The translations under genes and the position numbers were made by a program. The notes below the pieces were generated by a model. It ran no database searches. It saw only the letters and a program-made list of their open reading frames with translations, and was not told where the DNA came from. Positions 11,841 to 22,409 of a stretch of DNA of 64,000 nucleotides are shown one piece after another (positions within the stretch are counted from its first letter, which is position 1; every line of letters starts with the position of its first letter). The DNA comes from Massospora cicadina (Eukaryota > Entomophthoromycota > Entomophthoromycetes > Entomophthorales > Entomophthoraceae), in contig JAKSZP010017375.1 in the NCBI GenBank assembly GCA_022478985.1, forward strand, positions 1 to 64,000, written 5' to 3'.

Positions 11841-12371
11841 TTGGTCTCCTCAGATCCCAATTATAGGCCAATCAAGTTTAAAAACTTTGATGCAGTGCAT
11901 CGTGGACCTCACAATATCTTACTTCTCGTCTGTCTAATTTCTTTCTCAAGCTTGTGGGTTTCTCTATATGTATGGTTGTCTCCTTATTTGATTTTTTATG
12001 TCCACCCAGTGTTAATCTTTACTCGTTGTGCTTTTTGTAATTTACAAAATGTTCTGGTCTCAAAGAAGTCACACAGTTCTCATTCACCTCCAGTTATACC
12101 CATGGATCTGATGGATAAGGAGATGAAATGTCGCGCGGTTAATGATCGTCATACAACTTTTGTAGCATCGCCTTGCCCTTCCAAAAATATAATCCCAGTT
12201 GCTAAGACCCCTTTGTCCAATGATGGGGCTTACAAACCCCTAATCAAAGTTAAATTTCCCACTATTTCTTTGTCATTTTCATCATCTTATCCCAAAATTG
12301 GCGGATGTTATGAACTAGTTGCTTCACCCGCTGTGTATGATCACCTTGTCCAGCCACTCTGTTCACAATGA
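11841..12371 (+). pseudogene. Unassigned 176-codon frame inside element J
   Basis: This open frame occupies most of the J interior and begins at TTG rather than ATG. It contains a hydrophobic stretch (about codons 27-60, rich in Leu, Phe, Ser and Val) followed by a polar Ser/Pro/Lys-rich part. I recognise no gag, protease, RT or integrase motif. It may be a fragment of an accessory protein, or a chance frame. The remaining 300 bp of the interior show nothing recognisable except the terminal purine tract. Confidence 0.35.
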
Positions 12372-12678
12372 TGAATCATTTGCAAGAAGTGTTTCATAGT
12401 AAATGCCATTTCAGCCCTCCCCTGCATTCAAGTCACCCCTACATAAAACGTCCTTTTAAATTCCAAAATGTCTACAGTCTTCTCAGATTCCCCTAGTTTA
12501 AGCTGTTTCCCAGGAAGGTGTAATCTATACGTTTCATAAAGGTAGTTGACTCTTCTGATAAACTCCCTAATGTCATGGCATAATGCCCCTACCCTACTCA
12601 CCATTGATGAACCTACCCTGTGGGTTGGAATCAGATATTTTAACATTGTCAGAAGTTTAGCAATAGATTAAAGAGAGA

Positions 12679-12949
12679 TGTTAGGCTTCCAACAAAGGGC
12701 AATAAGCCAGGTGGTACCTTATACTCCTTTTCAGATAGAAAAGGGGTGTTCTATATTAAAATACTCTTATAGCTGCGCACACTTCAATCACCACTTTACT
12801 TATTTTTGATAGGTTGAAAGGATTAATCTTATTTGTAGAAAAAACCTTCAACTATACCACAAAAATAACAATTTACTCCAGGTTAGTCCCCCTACCACCG
12901 TCCATTTTCCTAAATTTCCCCCAATTTTTAGAAACCCCAAATCTATTTT
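12679..12949 (+). repeat. Right LTR of J, first part
   Basis: It starts TGTTAGGCTTCC after a purine tract and shares the block ACTCCTTTTCAGATAGAAA with 3629-3647. The LINE interrupts it at 12950. The last 16 bases (12934-12949) are the LINE target duplication. Confidence 0.65.
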
Positions 12950-12986
12950 TTAAATTTATTGTGAGGAAGGCTGACCATGGGATGGA
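12950..12986 (-). promoter_or_regulatory. LINE 3' terminus, shared with both SINEs
   Basis: Read on the minus strand the end is CCCATGGTCAGCCTTCCTCA followed by CAATAAATTTAAA. SINE1 ends CCCTGGTCAGCTTGCCTCA and SINE2 ends CCCCAGGTCGACCCACCTCA, each followed by AATAAA-type sequence. In stringent LINE families the 3' end is what the reverse transcriptase recognises. Confidence 0.75.
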
Positions 12987-13191
12987 CACTTCAAATTTGA
13001 CCCAAAAGAGACAAAACTTAGTAACAGGGAAGGCACCCCAGAGAAGCGATGCTATCTCTTGTTGCCAGCGGGAACGCCACTTATGGGGAGGGGGAGGGAA
13101 CGTGTGAAGGGGCCGTAGCCACTATTGAGCACGTGTGGAGGAAGGGGCCTGATTTGATGAACCAGACTGGGAACCAGGAGGAGACCAGCTG

Positions 13192-16100
13192 TCAGCGACG
13201 CGGTGGGAGACATCCAAACATCCACGCTTGAAAGTGATCCACCAAATGAGACCGGAATCTGTGGACAGCTTCAGGGAGGGTGAGGATGGAGCCAGCGATG
13301 GCATCCAAGACAATCGTGTGGATAGTCCACATGGCGATTGCAACCACCAGAGCACAGAGGGAGGGTGGGAGGGGGGAGCCATTGATGAAGCAAACATATC
13401 TCTTGACAGACTGAAGGGATGCGTTTGATCCTGGCCTAGCAGACGTTGGACTTCGCGCCATGTCACTTTAGAGGTGGGGCACTTCTCCAGGAGGTGGAAC
13501 AGCGTTCCATACTGGCCACACACAACACAGGATGAGTGTAAAGCGTTAGAGCGCTCAGCTGTACGATACACCCGCCTCAGGCAGCACCACACATGGGAGT
13601 GGACTTGAGGCTGCAATAGAGGATGGTGTGCGTATTTCCAGATAGTCTTTTGGGTCTCAGTGGAATAAGGGATGTCCATCATATCCAGGTAGTCCACCCT
13701 GGATAGGACTTGGGGTCGAATGGGGATCACGCCATCATGGATGGGTAGCCCCTGTACCTCTTGTGTGAATTGAGGAGAGGGGCGGCCTCTTTGGGTTGTA
13801 TGTCCACTAATACAAATTCTCCACTCTGCGCTTCGCATGGAGAGTAGGATTCGTTTGTAGTGGGTTTTAGTCCCGTGAGGACCTGTGGCTGATGTGTGTG
13901 ATGCGAGGTATTTCATCAGGGAGTGGGGGTTTGATGGATTGTTGAGGCCCAAGGCTTGGGAGAAGTTGGAGTGGGCCACATGGGACCAGTGTTGGGATGG
14001 GAGTGTAGGAGCAGTGACGGCCGCGATCCAGGTGCCCAGGATCTTGGCAGCATGGGCTTTGAAGTCAAGCAGGCCCATGCCACCTTGATGATGAGGGCCA
14101 AACATGACCTCTAGCCGTACTGGTGGAGGGCGGCCTGACCAAAGCCATCCTTGCAGCAAAGCATACAGGGATTTGAAGAAGCTTGGGGAGAAGGGGATGG
14201 CATGGGCTCCGAACCAGACTTTGGATAGGAGCATAGAGTTGGCAAGAACAACCCTGCCAGTGAGGGTAGTAGGGTGGGCTCTGAGAGAGGCGATTCGCTT
14301 CGTCACATTGTCCAGTATATGGCACTCCATTACTGCTGATGCGTATCCGCCTGCCTCTATCCACACGCCCAGATGGCGTACTGGTCCTGTGGTAGGACGT
14401 GGCACAAAGGGGAGCACCAGTAGAGCGGTGTGTGTTGAGTTAGTAAGGCGTGGACATGGGCGAGCAGATGGGCCGGGTTGAGAACTACTTGCTGGGGCCC
14501 AGCAGTTCTGAAACTGACCAAGGAGGATGATTTCAGTTTTGGAGGCGTTCAGTGCCGCGTTGCTTACTTGGGAATATTCCTGGATGAGGGCTTCAAGCGC
14601 GCGTGCATCTTTGTTATTAGACCCCCACCACGCAATCATCTGCAAATGCCATCATCTTGACTGGGGTTTGGCCTGGCACATGGACCCCAGTGAGGTGGGC
14701 GTTCACATTTCGCAGTAGTGGGTCAAGGCTGAAGTTTTATAAGAGTGGGCTGAGGGGGTCCCCTTGTCGCAGGCCCCTTTGAGGGCGGACTACTTCCATT
14801 AGGAAGCCTGGGCCACGCACTGCCATTGTCACAGATTCCGTGAGCAGCATCACCCAGTTTATGAAGCGGGGGGGTAGGCGGAATTGTTGAGGCAGGCCCT
14901 AAGGTATTCCCAGTTTACTCTATCATAAGCTTTTTGTTGGTCAATTAGACAAGTGCCCCAGAGGCTGTGGACTGACACACATTAGCCACAGAGTGCACGT
15001 TATCCCAAATCAACCTTCTGGGGATGAAACCAAATTGTTCTGGGGAGATGGTGGCAGATATTACAGTCCCTAAACGGTTAGCCATGATTTTGGTTAAAAT
15101 TTTGGTTTCTGTGTTTGTTAGAGAAATGGGGCGTCAGTTGGCTAAGTCAAGCCTATCCCCTTTCTTGAAGAGTGTGACAGTAAAGGCCTCATGTCCTCCT
15201 GGTAGGAGGCACATTTCCAACAGGCTTTGGTTGAGTGAGGCTAGCAGCAATGGGGATATATATTTAACTATTTTTTGTAGAACTCATATGGAATGCCATC
15301 TGGGCCTGGGCATTTTCAGTTTGGCGCACCACGAATGGCTGTCCATAATTTGTTCAGAGTAATTAAATTCATTATTTCCGGGTATCAGAAAATGGTGCGG
15401 ATATGAGCTCACTCGAGAAATTCTGCTATTTCAGCCAGCTGAATTGGTTCAGCTCGGTATAACTCGGAGTAATATCTTTGCATTTTGATTGCCACTTTGG
15501 CCAGTGTGTCCACAATGGAATTATCCGATCTTCACACCTGTGTGCAGGCCACGCTCTGGCGTGGTGCAAAATTTTTTCAAAGAAGTATGCGGTGCACTTG
15601 TCACCTTTAGTGATGCGTGTGGCCATGTATTGGACACAAACCTGATGTTTGTGTTGCCTTCAAGTGCTTTGAGGTGGGCGGCTGCCTCTGCCCACTTCTG
15701 GCCCCATGCAGGGTTATATCCTGTGGCTGGAATATTGGACTCTAAGTGGGCCAATTCTGCTAGCGTGCGCGATATAACTGCTGATGTGGCTTGTGAGCAT
15801 CTGGAGGAGAGATGGCAATAGTGGCGGATGGTGTCTTCTTTGAAAGTTGCCCATGTGGAAATAGGTCCGCGCAAAATGGTGCAACAAATGATTTCACCAA
15901 AGTTGCCTCTTCCACCCACGTGGAAAATCCTGATGACGCAAGCTCGGGGGGGCAGATTTTGCACCAATGTGGGGCCTTTGCAACTGTGACGGGTAAGTGG
16001 TATGTTATTGAGACCAGTCGGTGGTCAGGGAATTCCATTTTCGTTGTTTTGAAGTGGGAGATGTGGGGTTGGAATTTCGCCAGCGTTAGAATAAGGTCAA

Positions 16101-16700
16101 TGCGGGTCATGGACCTTAATTGGCCGTTGTGGACGTGGGGACATGTCATGTTTTCGAGCAGTGAGGCATGTTGTGGCAGCGCATCCATTAACCCAAGGGT
16201 GGCTTTTAGAACACGTATTTCTATGTGACCCTGTGGGGCATGGGGTGAGGGCAGCCACCAGTCCGTTGGTGAGGTTAGCCAACAGTTCATGTCACCAACT
16301 AGGAAAGAATCGGGGGGTAGCGGGAGGGATTTAACTGATGAGAAAAATTCCCAATGCTCATGTGCACTGTTTGGGGCATAAATGTTGACGATTGTGTGCG
16401 CAACGTTGGCCCACAAGAAGGTGACAATGAGCACTCAGCCATTTAGGAATATTTCTGAGGATGTGAATTTGAAAAAATTGTTTTATGAATTAGCACCCCA
16501 CAGTGCTTCAACCAAAAGGATAGGGATGGTAGGAGCATTGTTTTCCAAGCTTCCTCAGAACCTCGTGGACAGTGGGACTCCTGGATGGCCAGGATATCCA
16601 TGGGTAAATTGTTTTGTAAAAAACTCAGTTTCCTAGCCCAGATTGGGGAGGCCTTGAGTCCAGCGATATTCAGCATCCCTAGAGTGAAGGTTTCCCCCAT
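13192..16700 (-). pseudogene. LINE ORF2: endonuclease-reverse transcriptase, frameshifted
   Basis: It starts at the ATG at 16700. The apurinic endonuclease domain shows MLNIAGL, IQESHC, NIYAPN, GDMNCW and FPDHRLVSI (16700 to about 16020). A GDKCTAYFFEKI block precedes the RT (about 15600). RT motifs are RPISLTNTETKIL (about 15120), motif A DQQKAYDRV (about 14930), motif B RGLRQGDPLSP (about 14770) and motif C AFADD (about 14650). The C-terminal CCHC motif is CVVCGQYGTLFHLLEKC (about 13500). Frame changes fall near 16440, 15800-15900, just after FADD and near 13460, and NWRPISL has become N-stop-RPISL. It would nick target DNA and prime cDNA synthesis on it. Confidence 0.93.
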
Positions 16701-16897
16701 CGCACCTTAGGTGTGAGGGGGTGGGCCCCCAGGCCCACCTGCCTCTTCCAGGTCCCTACGGGCTTTCACAGCAGCACAGGTGTTAGCAGCAACGCTATCA
16801 GGGTTTTTGTTAATTTTTGCGGAAAAAGTCGCGTTGGCTTTGGCCTTTGCTTTCTGTTTTCCCGACATCAGACAAATTTTTTGCGGTGTGGATAAGT

Positions 16898-18121
16898 TCA
16901 GTGCACCGTCGAGTGGGGCAAAAAAATTTTTTTGGTTGGGGTAGGTCCCAAGTCAGTTTTGACTGGAGCTTGGGTGTAGCGATTGGGTGAGATCGAATCT
17001 CCCATTGGATCCTCAGATTGAGTGGCCCGCTTGGCATGGGCCTCCCAATCTGATTGGGTGATGGATTCCCAAGTTGCTTCCGCCGCGATGGTCTCCATGT
17101 CCTCCTGGCGTTGTGAGTATGGGATGGTGGTGGTGGCCTTGGCCACTTCCTTGGCCACGGCCCTATGGGCCTGCTTGCCCTTCTTCCACTCCTGCGGGGA
17201 GATCAGCTTTACCAATAGGTAGCAGCCTTGTGCTCCCCACGGGAAAGCCTCCTTGGTGCTTGCGGTTGGTTTATAGTGCGCCTCTCCACTGGCCATGGCC
17301 GCCAAGGGGTGCTCTTGGAATGTGACACCCTCCTTGATGGGGCATGCGTGCGCCTTATGGCTGAACGTGTCACAGTGGGTGCAAATGGGGGGCGCGCTAT
17401 CCACGGTTACCCAGAATGGGTGGGTGGTATGCCCTGCAATATCAATAAAAGTTGAGTGCGGGATCTGGGTTAGGTCCTTCGCAATCTCCTCAGTTGGGGT
17501 CAGAACTGCGATGGCTTTGCCGGTGCACAGGTGTGGCATCAGTGTGAAACGTTGCATTTTGAAAGATTGTATTTTGCCATATATGGTGAGACCATCTTTC
17601 AGGTGTTGCTCCAAAATGTCACATTTTACCGTAGTAGGCAAAAAGTCAAACATGAGGAAAATTTGGTTTGATTTTGTCCATCTGGTGCATTTAGTTTTGA
17701 TGACCCGTTGCCCTTCAGGGAGGTTGACCACTATGCGCACTGCTGCAGCCTCGTCTGCTGCTATTTTGCTTTCAAAATTCTAGGTCCATCCAACCGTGTG
17801 ACATGGAGTGAGGTGCAACGTACACCGCAGTTGGGAAAATTTTGTGTACATCTTCACAAAATTTTTCCCATAAGGCCGTTTTTTGATGTCCAGATACACA
17901 TGGACTCCGAATTCCACCAACATTAGTGGCTGGGAGTGTGGCATGTTGATGTACTGGTTGCATCGTGCTTGCCATGCGAGTATCTCTGGGGAAATTGTGA
18001 CCACCAGTTTTTTTAGATTTTTTTCTATTCCGCCGGATTCTCCAGGGCGTTTTTGAATGTTAGAGGCCGCGGGCCTTCCGCCTGCTCCTCTTGCCTTGCT
18101 TGCCCAACTGCTCCCAGACAT
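16898..18121 (-). pseudogene. LINE ORF1: gag-like RNA-binding protein with one nonsense codon
   Basis: One frame runs from the ATG at 18121 to 16898, about 408 codons, interrupted only by TAG at 17782-17780. A CCHC zinc knuckle (CTHCDTFSHKAHAC) lies about two thirds along. The N-terminus is basic and Ser/Gly-rich. The region before the knuckle (RIVVNLPEGQRV onward) resembles the RNA-binding segment usual in gag-like LINE ORF1 proteins. It would bind LINE RNA in the ribonucleoprotein. About 197 nt separate its stop from the ORF2 start, so the two genes do not overlap. Confidence 0.88.
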
Positions 18122-18239
18122 GGGCGCAGACTAATCTCCTCTATGAGATTATCAAACTAGATTTAGTCTTGAATTGAATAGGTTGCAAAAGTGTTTACAA
18201 CGAGAAAGAAAAGTTTTAAAAATACCCCAAATCTATTTT

Positions 18240-18856
18240 CATTTTTAATTTTTGTGGTACAATCATTCGATTTTATTGCAAATTTTTATTTCATGCACCC
18301 AATTTTGACTCTTTCCTTACATTAATTCACCCTTTTTTAGTTATGCTTCCTTTGCAGATTAAAATTAAAGAACTCAAAAGATGTAGCATGCTCCCATTTG
18401 GAATATTACAAAAGACTAAGAAAGCTAAATTAGGGAGCAGCCAATCATAGCGTGTCCATCACCTCATACAATATTAATTAATATGACAATTTGTGAAATG
18501 ACACTTACATCCCAATTGTGAAATTTGTGAATAACTGGCAATCAGAGAAGACGTCCAAGGCTGCAGTATCTAATATTAGCACCACAACCACCAACCCTCA
18601 TTTCTTATTTAGAAGCAAGTGCTTTTACTTTTAAGGGTACTGAACTATTTTGTTTTAGGTTTCGTTTGTTTATAAAAGAGAAAATTTACATTCTGTTTTT
18701 TTAATTCACCATCTTTTAAGCATTTTTGTGCATCATGGCATGCATCACGGCCATTTCAGTGCATCTGAAAAAATAAGTCTCCCCTTTTTGATTGAATACT
18801 TTGAGCTATATTGACAGCAGTTGCTTGGCAGTTTGGTGGTTTATTAAAGCCTGACA
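18240..18856 (+). repeat. Right LTR of J, second part
   Basis: It resumes directly after the LINE target duplication and aligns with 3850-4181 followed by 11550-11825. It ends CTGACA. It preserves the target of element B as an unbroken sequence. Confidence 0.65.
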
Positions 18857-19790
18857 GATTGAAATTAATTATTTTTTGCTCAAAGGTCCCTTAAGATGCG
18901 GTCCTCTATATATGGATAAATTGTTCTATTACACAATAATGGCCGTTAGATTGTAAAGGTTGATCTATTTGGACTTCTAACTTGGTTAGAGCACATTACT
19001 TTGTAAGCTGATTGATAATTATCAGCTTTTTTAGCTGTAATTGCAATTAGTTGTGAAAATAACAGAAGAGTTAATATCAGTGCTGGTATGATATGTAAGG
19101 GTAATTGTTGGTAAGGGATGCTGTTTATGTGGAGAAGCTAACTAAAGATTTAAGCACCAAATTACCTTATTTAAACCCCTTGTATATTTTATAAACATCT
19201 TGGACTTTTACTATTTGCTATATTTGTGCTTCTTTTGAAGATTTGAAGGGATCAATTGATCTTGTATATCTTCTCAATTAATCAAAAGAGTATACCTGAT
19301 TTGGGTTGGAACATTTATAAAGAAGATTCGACTTAAAGATTTCCTTATAAATCAATCAGTATCCTTTATTATCAAATTAAAGACTAAATTTGTGCAGTAA
19401 ATTGAAAAAGTCTACAGACACACAAGCTAACATATTGAGAGAGAAACTACTACTAGAATCATTGTACATTGAATGTACAAGTAATTAAGGGATCTCAGAA
19501 GCATCTGTAAGAAAGCCTTAAATCCTTATCAGCATTTGTGTCTGATAAGGTGGGTACTCAAAGTCTATCATTGTGAAAATAGATTTAGAAACATTATAGA
19601 AAATGATTCTTAAATTTAACAGTACATATTGATGTATATTCACATCTTATTGAAAACACAAGGACAGACTTTGAGGAGCAGCTATTCAAATACACAGGAT
19701 GATTGAAATCTATGGGACATAATTTTGAGATCTTGAAAACTACCCTTTCAACTTAATTTGGGTTGTATTTCTGTTTGGAACCAAAAAAAG
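18857..19790. other. AT-rich stretch with nothing recognised
   Basis: No defensible frame, terminal repeat or RNA signature is visible between the end of J and the decayed frames that follow. Confidence 0.45.
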
Positions 19791-19799
19791 ACAATAGTC

Positions 19800-20712
19800 A
19801 GTGGATGTCCCTATAGTTACTCTGGAGAATTTGGCCTATGTGGTGGTTGAGGGGTGTATATGGCATATCCCCTAAAGGTCACGCCTATTCCTCCTCTGCT
19901 CATCACCCAAGAGTTGGTGCAGAAAATTTGGGAATTGAGCCAAGAGGTGTCAGTGAATAGAAGCCATTTCCAGAAGAAGGTTCGCAGGGATTTTTATCAA
20001 GAGATTCTTTCCACCGGTTCAAGTTCTGCTAGTGTAAATATATTGGTAACCAGAGAAGCTAAATTGATTAAGTCACTCTTAGGCTCGGAATCTCCCATCT
20101 GCCATTCCCCTCCATCATTGACAAAAAAGGCTTTCCCTGACAGGTAGAGGCGCGATAAACCCCTTCTCTACTCAATGGTACTAGCCATATGTGGCTTGGC
20201 TGTGTGCACAACCTTCTTCTGCAAGGATGTTATTGATACTGTCCCAAGTATGATTGTGGTGGAATCAAAATTTTCACAAGCAATTTTAATATTAATCCAA
20301 CTGGGCAGCTTGGACCCAAAATTGATATTAGCAAGCATTTAGAGATTCAATCCGCCAGGACCAATTTTGAAAATATCCCTGATAGAAGTGTTCTTAGTTT
20401 CAGTTACCCATTCATTGAGCATATAAGGCAGCAGTTCCCAACAGGTACCAATATTTTACATTTTTCTCTTTCCGCTATTTATTTTAAATAAAAGCTCAAA
20501 GAAACTAATTCAAATTTTGATTTTAAGAAGTTCTTTGGACATTTAGTGGCTATATTTCTCATGTTATAAATTTGGATTGTGCCCACGGTTGCCCTACTCT
20601 CTTTGCATCCCTTAATATGGGCGGCTGCACCAGAGGTATTATAGATGTTACTTTGGGTGGTAGAATCCTATGTGCCAGCCTAGTCTTAATATCAGCACTC
20701 TACAAGACATAA
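19800..20712 (+). pseudogene. Decayed coding region of unknown identity
   Basis: Coding-like frames follow one another. A frame ending in the words LAYVVVEGC joins by one shift to the frame at 19854. That frame runs to about 20342 with a single TAG (20145-20147), 162 sense codons in all. From about 20240 to 20490 the next frame is open and rich in Ile, Asn, Phe and Gly (for example DISKHLEIQSARTNFENIP). A third, at about 20530-20712, contains LFASLNMGGCTRGIIDVTL. I recognise no family. It could be an old gene, a foreign insertion or a transposon protein. Confidence 0.4.
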
Positions 20713-21012
20713 TGTAGCGGTCTAAATTCTTGTCCGTCTCCAGCCTTTTATGTAAGTTGGGTTATGCATTGGTTTTTCGTTCTGAACAGAAGGTCCAACT
20801 TTTAATTAAGGAGGCGCTTGTTGGAAGGATGGCCCATTCTTTAGATTATAGTTTTTATGCTGCGGTTAGGGAATATCTCCCAACCCAACAATGGTGAGGT
20901 TTCCTCCTATATCAAGTGTAAAAGAGCTCAGTATATTTCTCCCCACGTCCTGTCCAGCTTGGAAGGGTTAAAAGTGTGTGTGGGAATCCACCAAGTAGTG
21001 TGCTCGCTGATG

Positions 21013-21657
21013 CTAAATGCCACTGGATTCTATAACTGTATAAAAATAAAAATATAAAACACTACTTAAAATAAAAAGCTTAGTTTTTAGGTTTATATAT
21101 GGTGTAGGTGTGGGAAAAAAACAAACCCTCTTGATATTTGACCAATCAGTACCTAAACTGTATTTAGGGTTGATGACAAACGGGTCTCTCCACATTGCCA
21201 CAAAGCAGTTGGCAAGAGGGCCCATGTGAGGGCCCATAGGCAAGAGAGGGCTGCTGTGGTGAGGTCCCACATTCGTTGGCTTGTTGAGCGGATTTAGATA
21301 TCTTTGGAACACTGTAAGGATGATGCTCACACTGAGGAGGGCAGTTTGGCCTCTAAAGAGATCATACAGAGAGGCTACAACTTTGTTAAAATCTGAGGAA
21401 TGGTCCATGTTGATTCACTCAAAATCCACGATTTTCCTTGAAATCTCAAATAAATGATTCCAAAATTTCAAAATTTTATTTTCAATTTTATAGGTTTTTA
21501 TTGTATTTATTAGAAGATGAAGTTGTCTTAAACACCTTCGCTTGGTTTGTTTTATATTAGGGAATGGGGAATATGGGGAAATTGGACCCTGCAGAGTCTG
21601 CGGGTGGCAGACTATCCGTGAGCCTACTTCAATAATCTCAGTCTCTGATATTCTCAT
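21013..21657 (-). pseudogene. Unassigned 215-codon frame with one TGA
   Basis: It begins at the ATG at 21657 and stays in one frame to 21013, with only TGA at 21417-21415. The N-terminal half is AT-driven and Lys/Ile-rich. The C-terminal half has a hydrophobic helix candidate (LLSVSIILTVF), a Pro/His/Gly-rich middle and a hydrophobic C-terminus (FILSSVLYFYFYTVI). I recognise no domain. The in-phase repeat frame at 21827-22228 lies just upstream on the same strand, so the two may once have belonged together. Confidence 0.35.
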
Positions 21658-21786
21658 CTAGGCCCATTCTAGACCATCCGTCAAGTACCTGTGGCATTAC
21701 AGAAACTTTTTTGTATATATTTCTGTTGATCAAGGATGAATCAGAGCTCATCTCTACCTTATTGCTAAAATTCCCATTTTGGGATA

Positions 21787-22320
21787 ATTCAGCCTAGCAG
21801 CCCCTGATTCGCTGGGCTGCCCTTCATCATGGCTCTTGATAATTTTGAAAAGCGGCAGATTTAGCTTTGGCAGCTCCTGATTTGTTTTGCTGCCCAATGC
21901 CATCATTTCCTTTTCTGGAGTTATTCAGCTTGGTAGCTCTTGATTCGTCAAGCTGCCAAATGCCACCATTCCTCTTTTTAGTGTTATTTGGCTTGGCAGC
22001 TCCTGATTCGTCAAGCTGCCAGATGCTGACACTTCCTCTTTTAGTGTTATTTGGCATGGCAGCTCCTGATTTGCTGAGCTGCCCGATGCCATGATTCATG
22101 CCACTTCCTTTTTTGGCATAATTTGGCTTGGGAGCCCCTGATTCACTGGGATGCTCTTTGCCATCACCAATTGCTTCACATGAGGCCTCGGAATTTGGGT
22201 TGGCAGCCTCTGATTGCCCAGTTGATATTTACATCGACTTTTGCTGCCTTTGCCTCGAGGTTTTGTAAGCTTTGTGGCATCTGATTCGTCAGAATGCCAT
22301 TTCTGAGGGTTGTTGCCCTT
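21787..22320 (-). repeat. Coding-phase tandem repeat, about eight units of 63-75 bp
   Basis: Each unit carries a variant of CTCCTGATTCGTCAAGCTGCC followed by a spacer. On the minus strand units 22228 to 21827 stay in one frame and encode repeats of the type QLDESGAAKPNNTKK, with dibasic KR, KK or RK residues near unit ends. An upstream unit (KWHSDESDATKL) is in another frame after a small indel. No signal peptide is visible upstream. It may be a repeat-rich protein remnant or a plain minisatellite. Confidence 0.7.
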
Positions 22321-22409
22321 GAGCCCAATGCTTTTATGTATATTTAGTGTGACACTATTAGCCACAATCCCCACCGTAGGGGGGTCAGGGCTATGTGGCA
22401 GTCAGGCAG

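Larger units (their letters stand above)
12950..18223 (-). mobile_element. LINE (non-LTR retrotransposon), apparently full length, 5.27 kb
   Basis: A minus-strand element with ORF1 (CCHC protein) and ORF2 (AP-type endonuclease, reverse transcriptase, C-terminal zinc motif). It is flanked by a perfect 16-bp duplication ACCCCAAATCTATTTT at 12934-12949 and 18224-18239. The empty site is preserved in the other J LTR (about 3829-3850). The 3' tail is short and AT-rich rather than long poly(A), and the 5' leader before ORF1 is about 100 bp. It is visibly more GC-rich than its surroundings. ORF2 carries several frameshifts and ORF1 one nonsense codon. Confidence 0.95.
3578..18856 (+). mobile_element. 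Element J: candidate non-autonomous LTR retrotransposon carrying nested B and LINE
   Basis: Two similar direct repeats flank an 853-bp interior (11826-12678). Removing B and one target duplication leaves a left repeat of 880 bp. Removing the LINE and one duplication leaves a right repeat of 888 bp. Both start TGTTAGG and end in GACA, and a purine tract (AAAGAGAGA) sits just before the right copy, as expected for a plus-strand LTR element. The flanking pentamers GATGC and GATTG agree at only 3 of 5 positions, and no convincing primer-binding site follows the left repeat. A segmental duplication therefore remains possible. Confidence 0.65.

Noticed and set aside
13049..18121. Many plus-strand open frames (for example 14104-14481, 15489-15821, 17295-17783)
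   Set aside because: They are antisense shadows of the LINE ORFs in a GC-richer stretch and show no domain content.
21867..22094. A plus-strand 75-codon hydrophobic repeat protein over the tandem repeat
   Set aside because: It is the complement of the longer minus-strand repeat frame; only one strand is likely to have coded, and the minus-strand frame is longer and polar.
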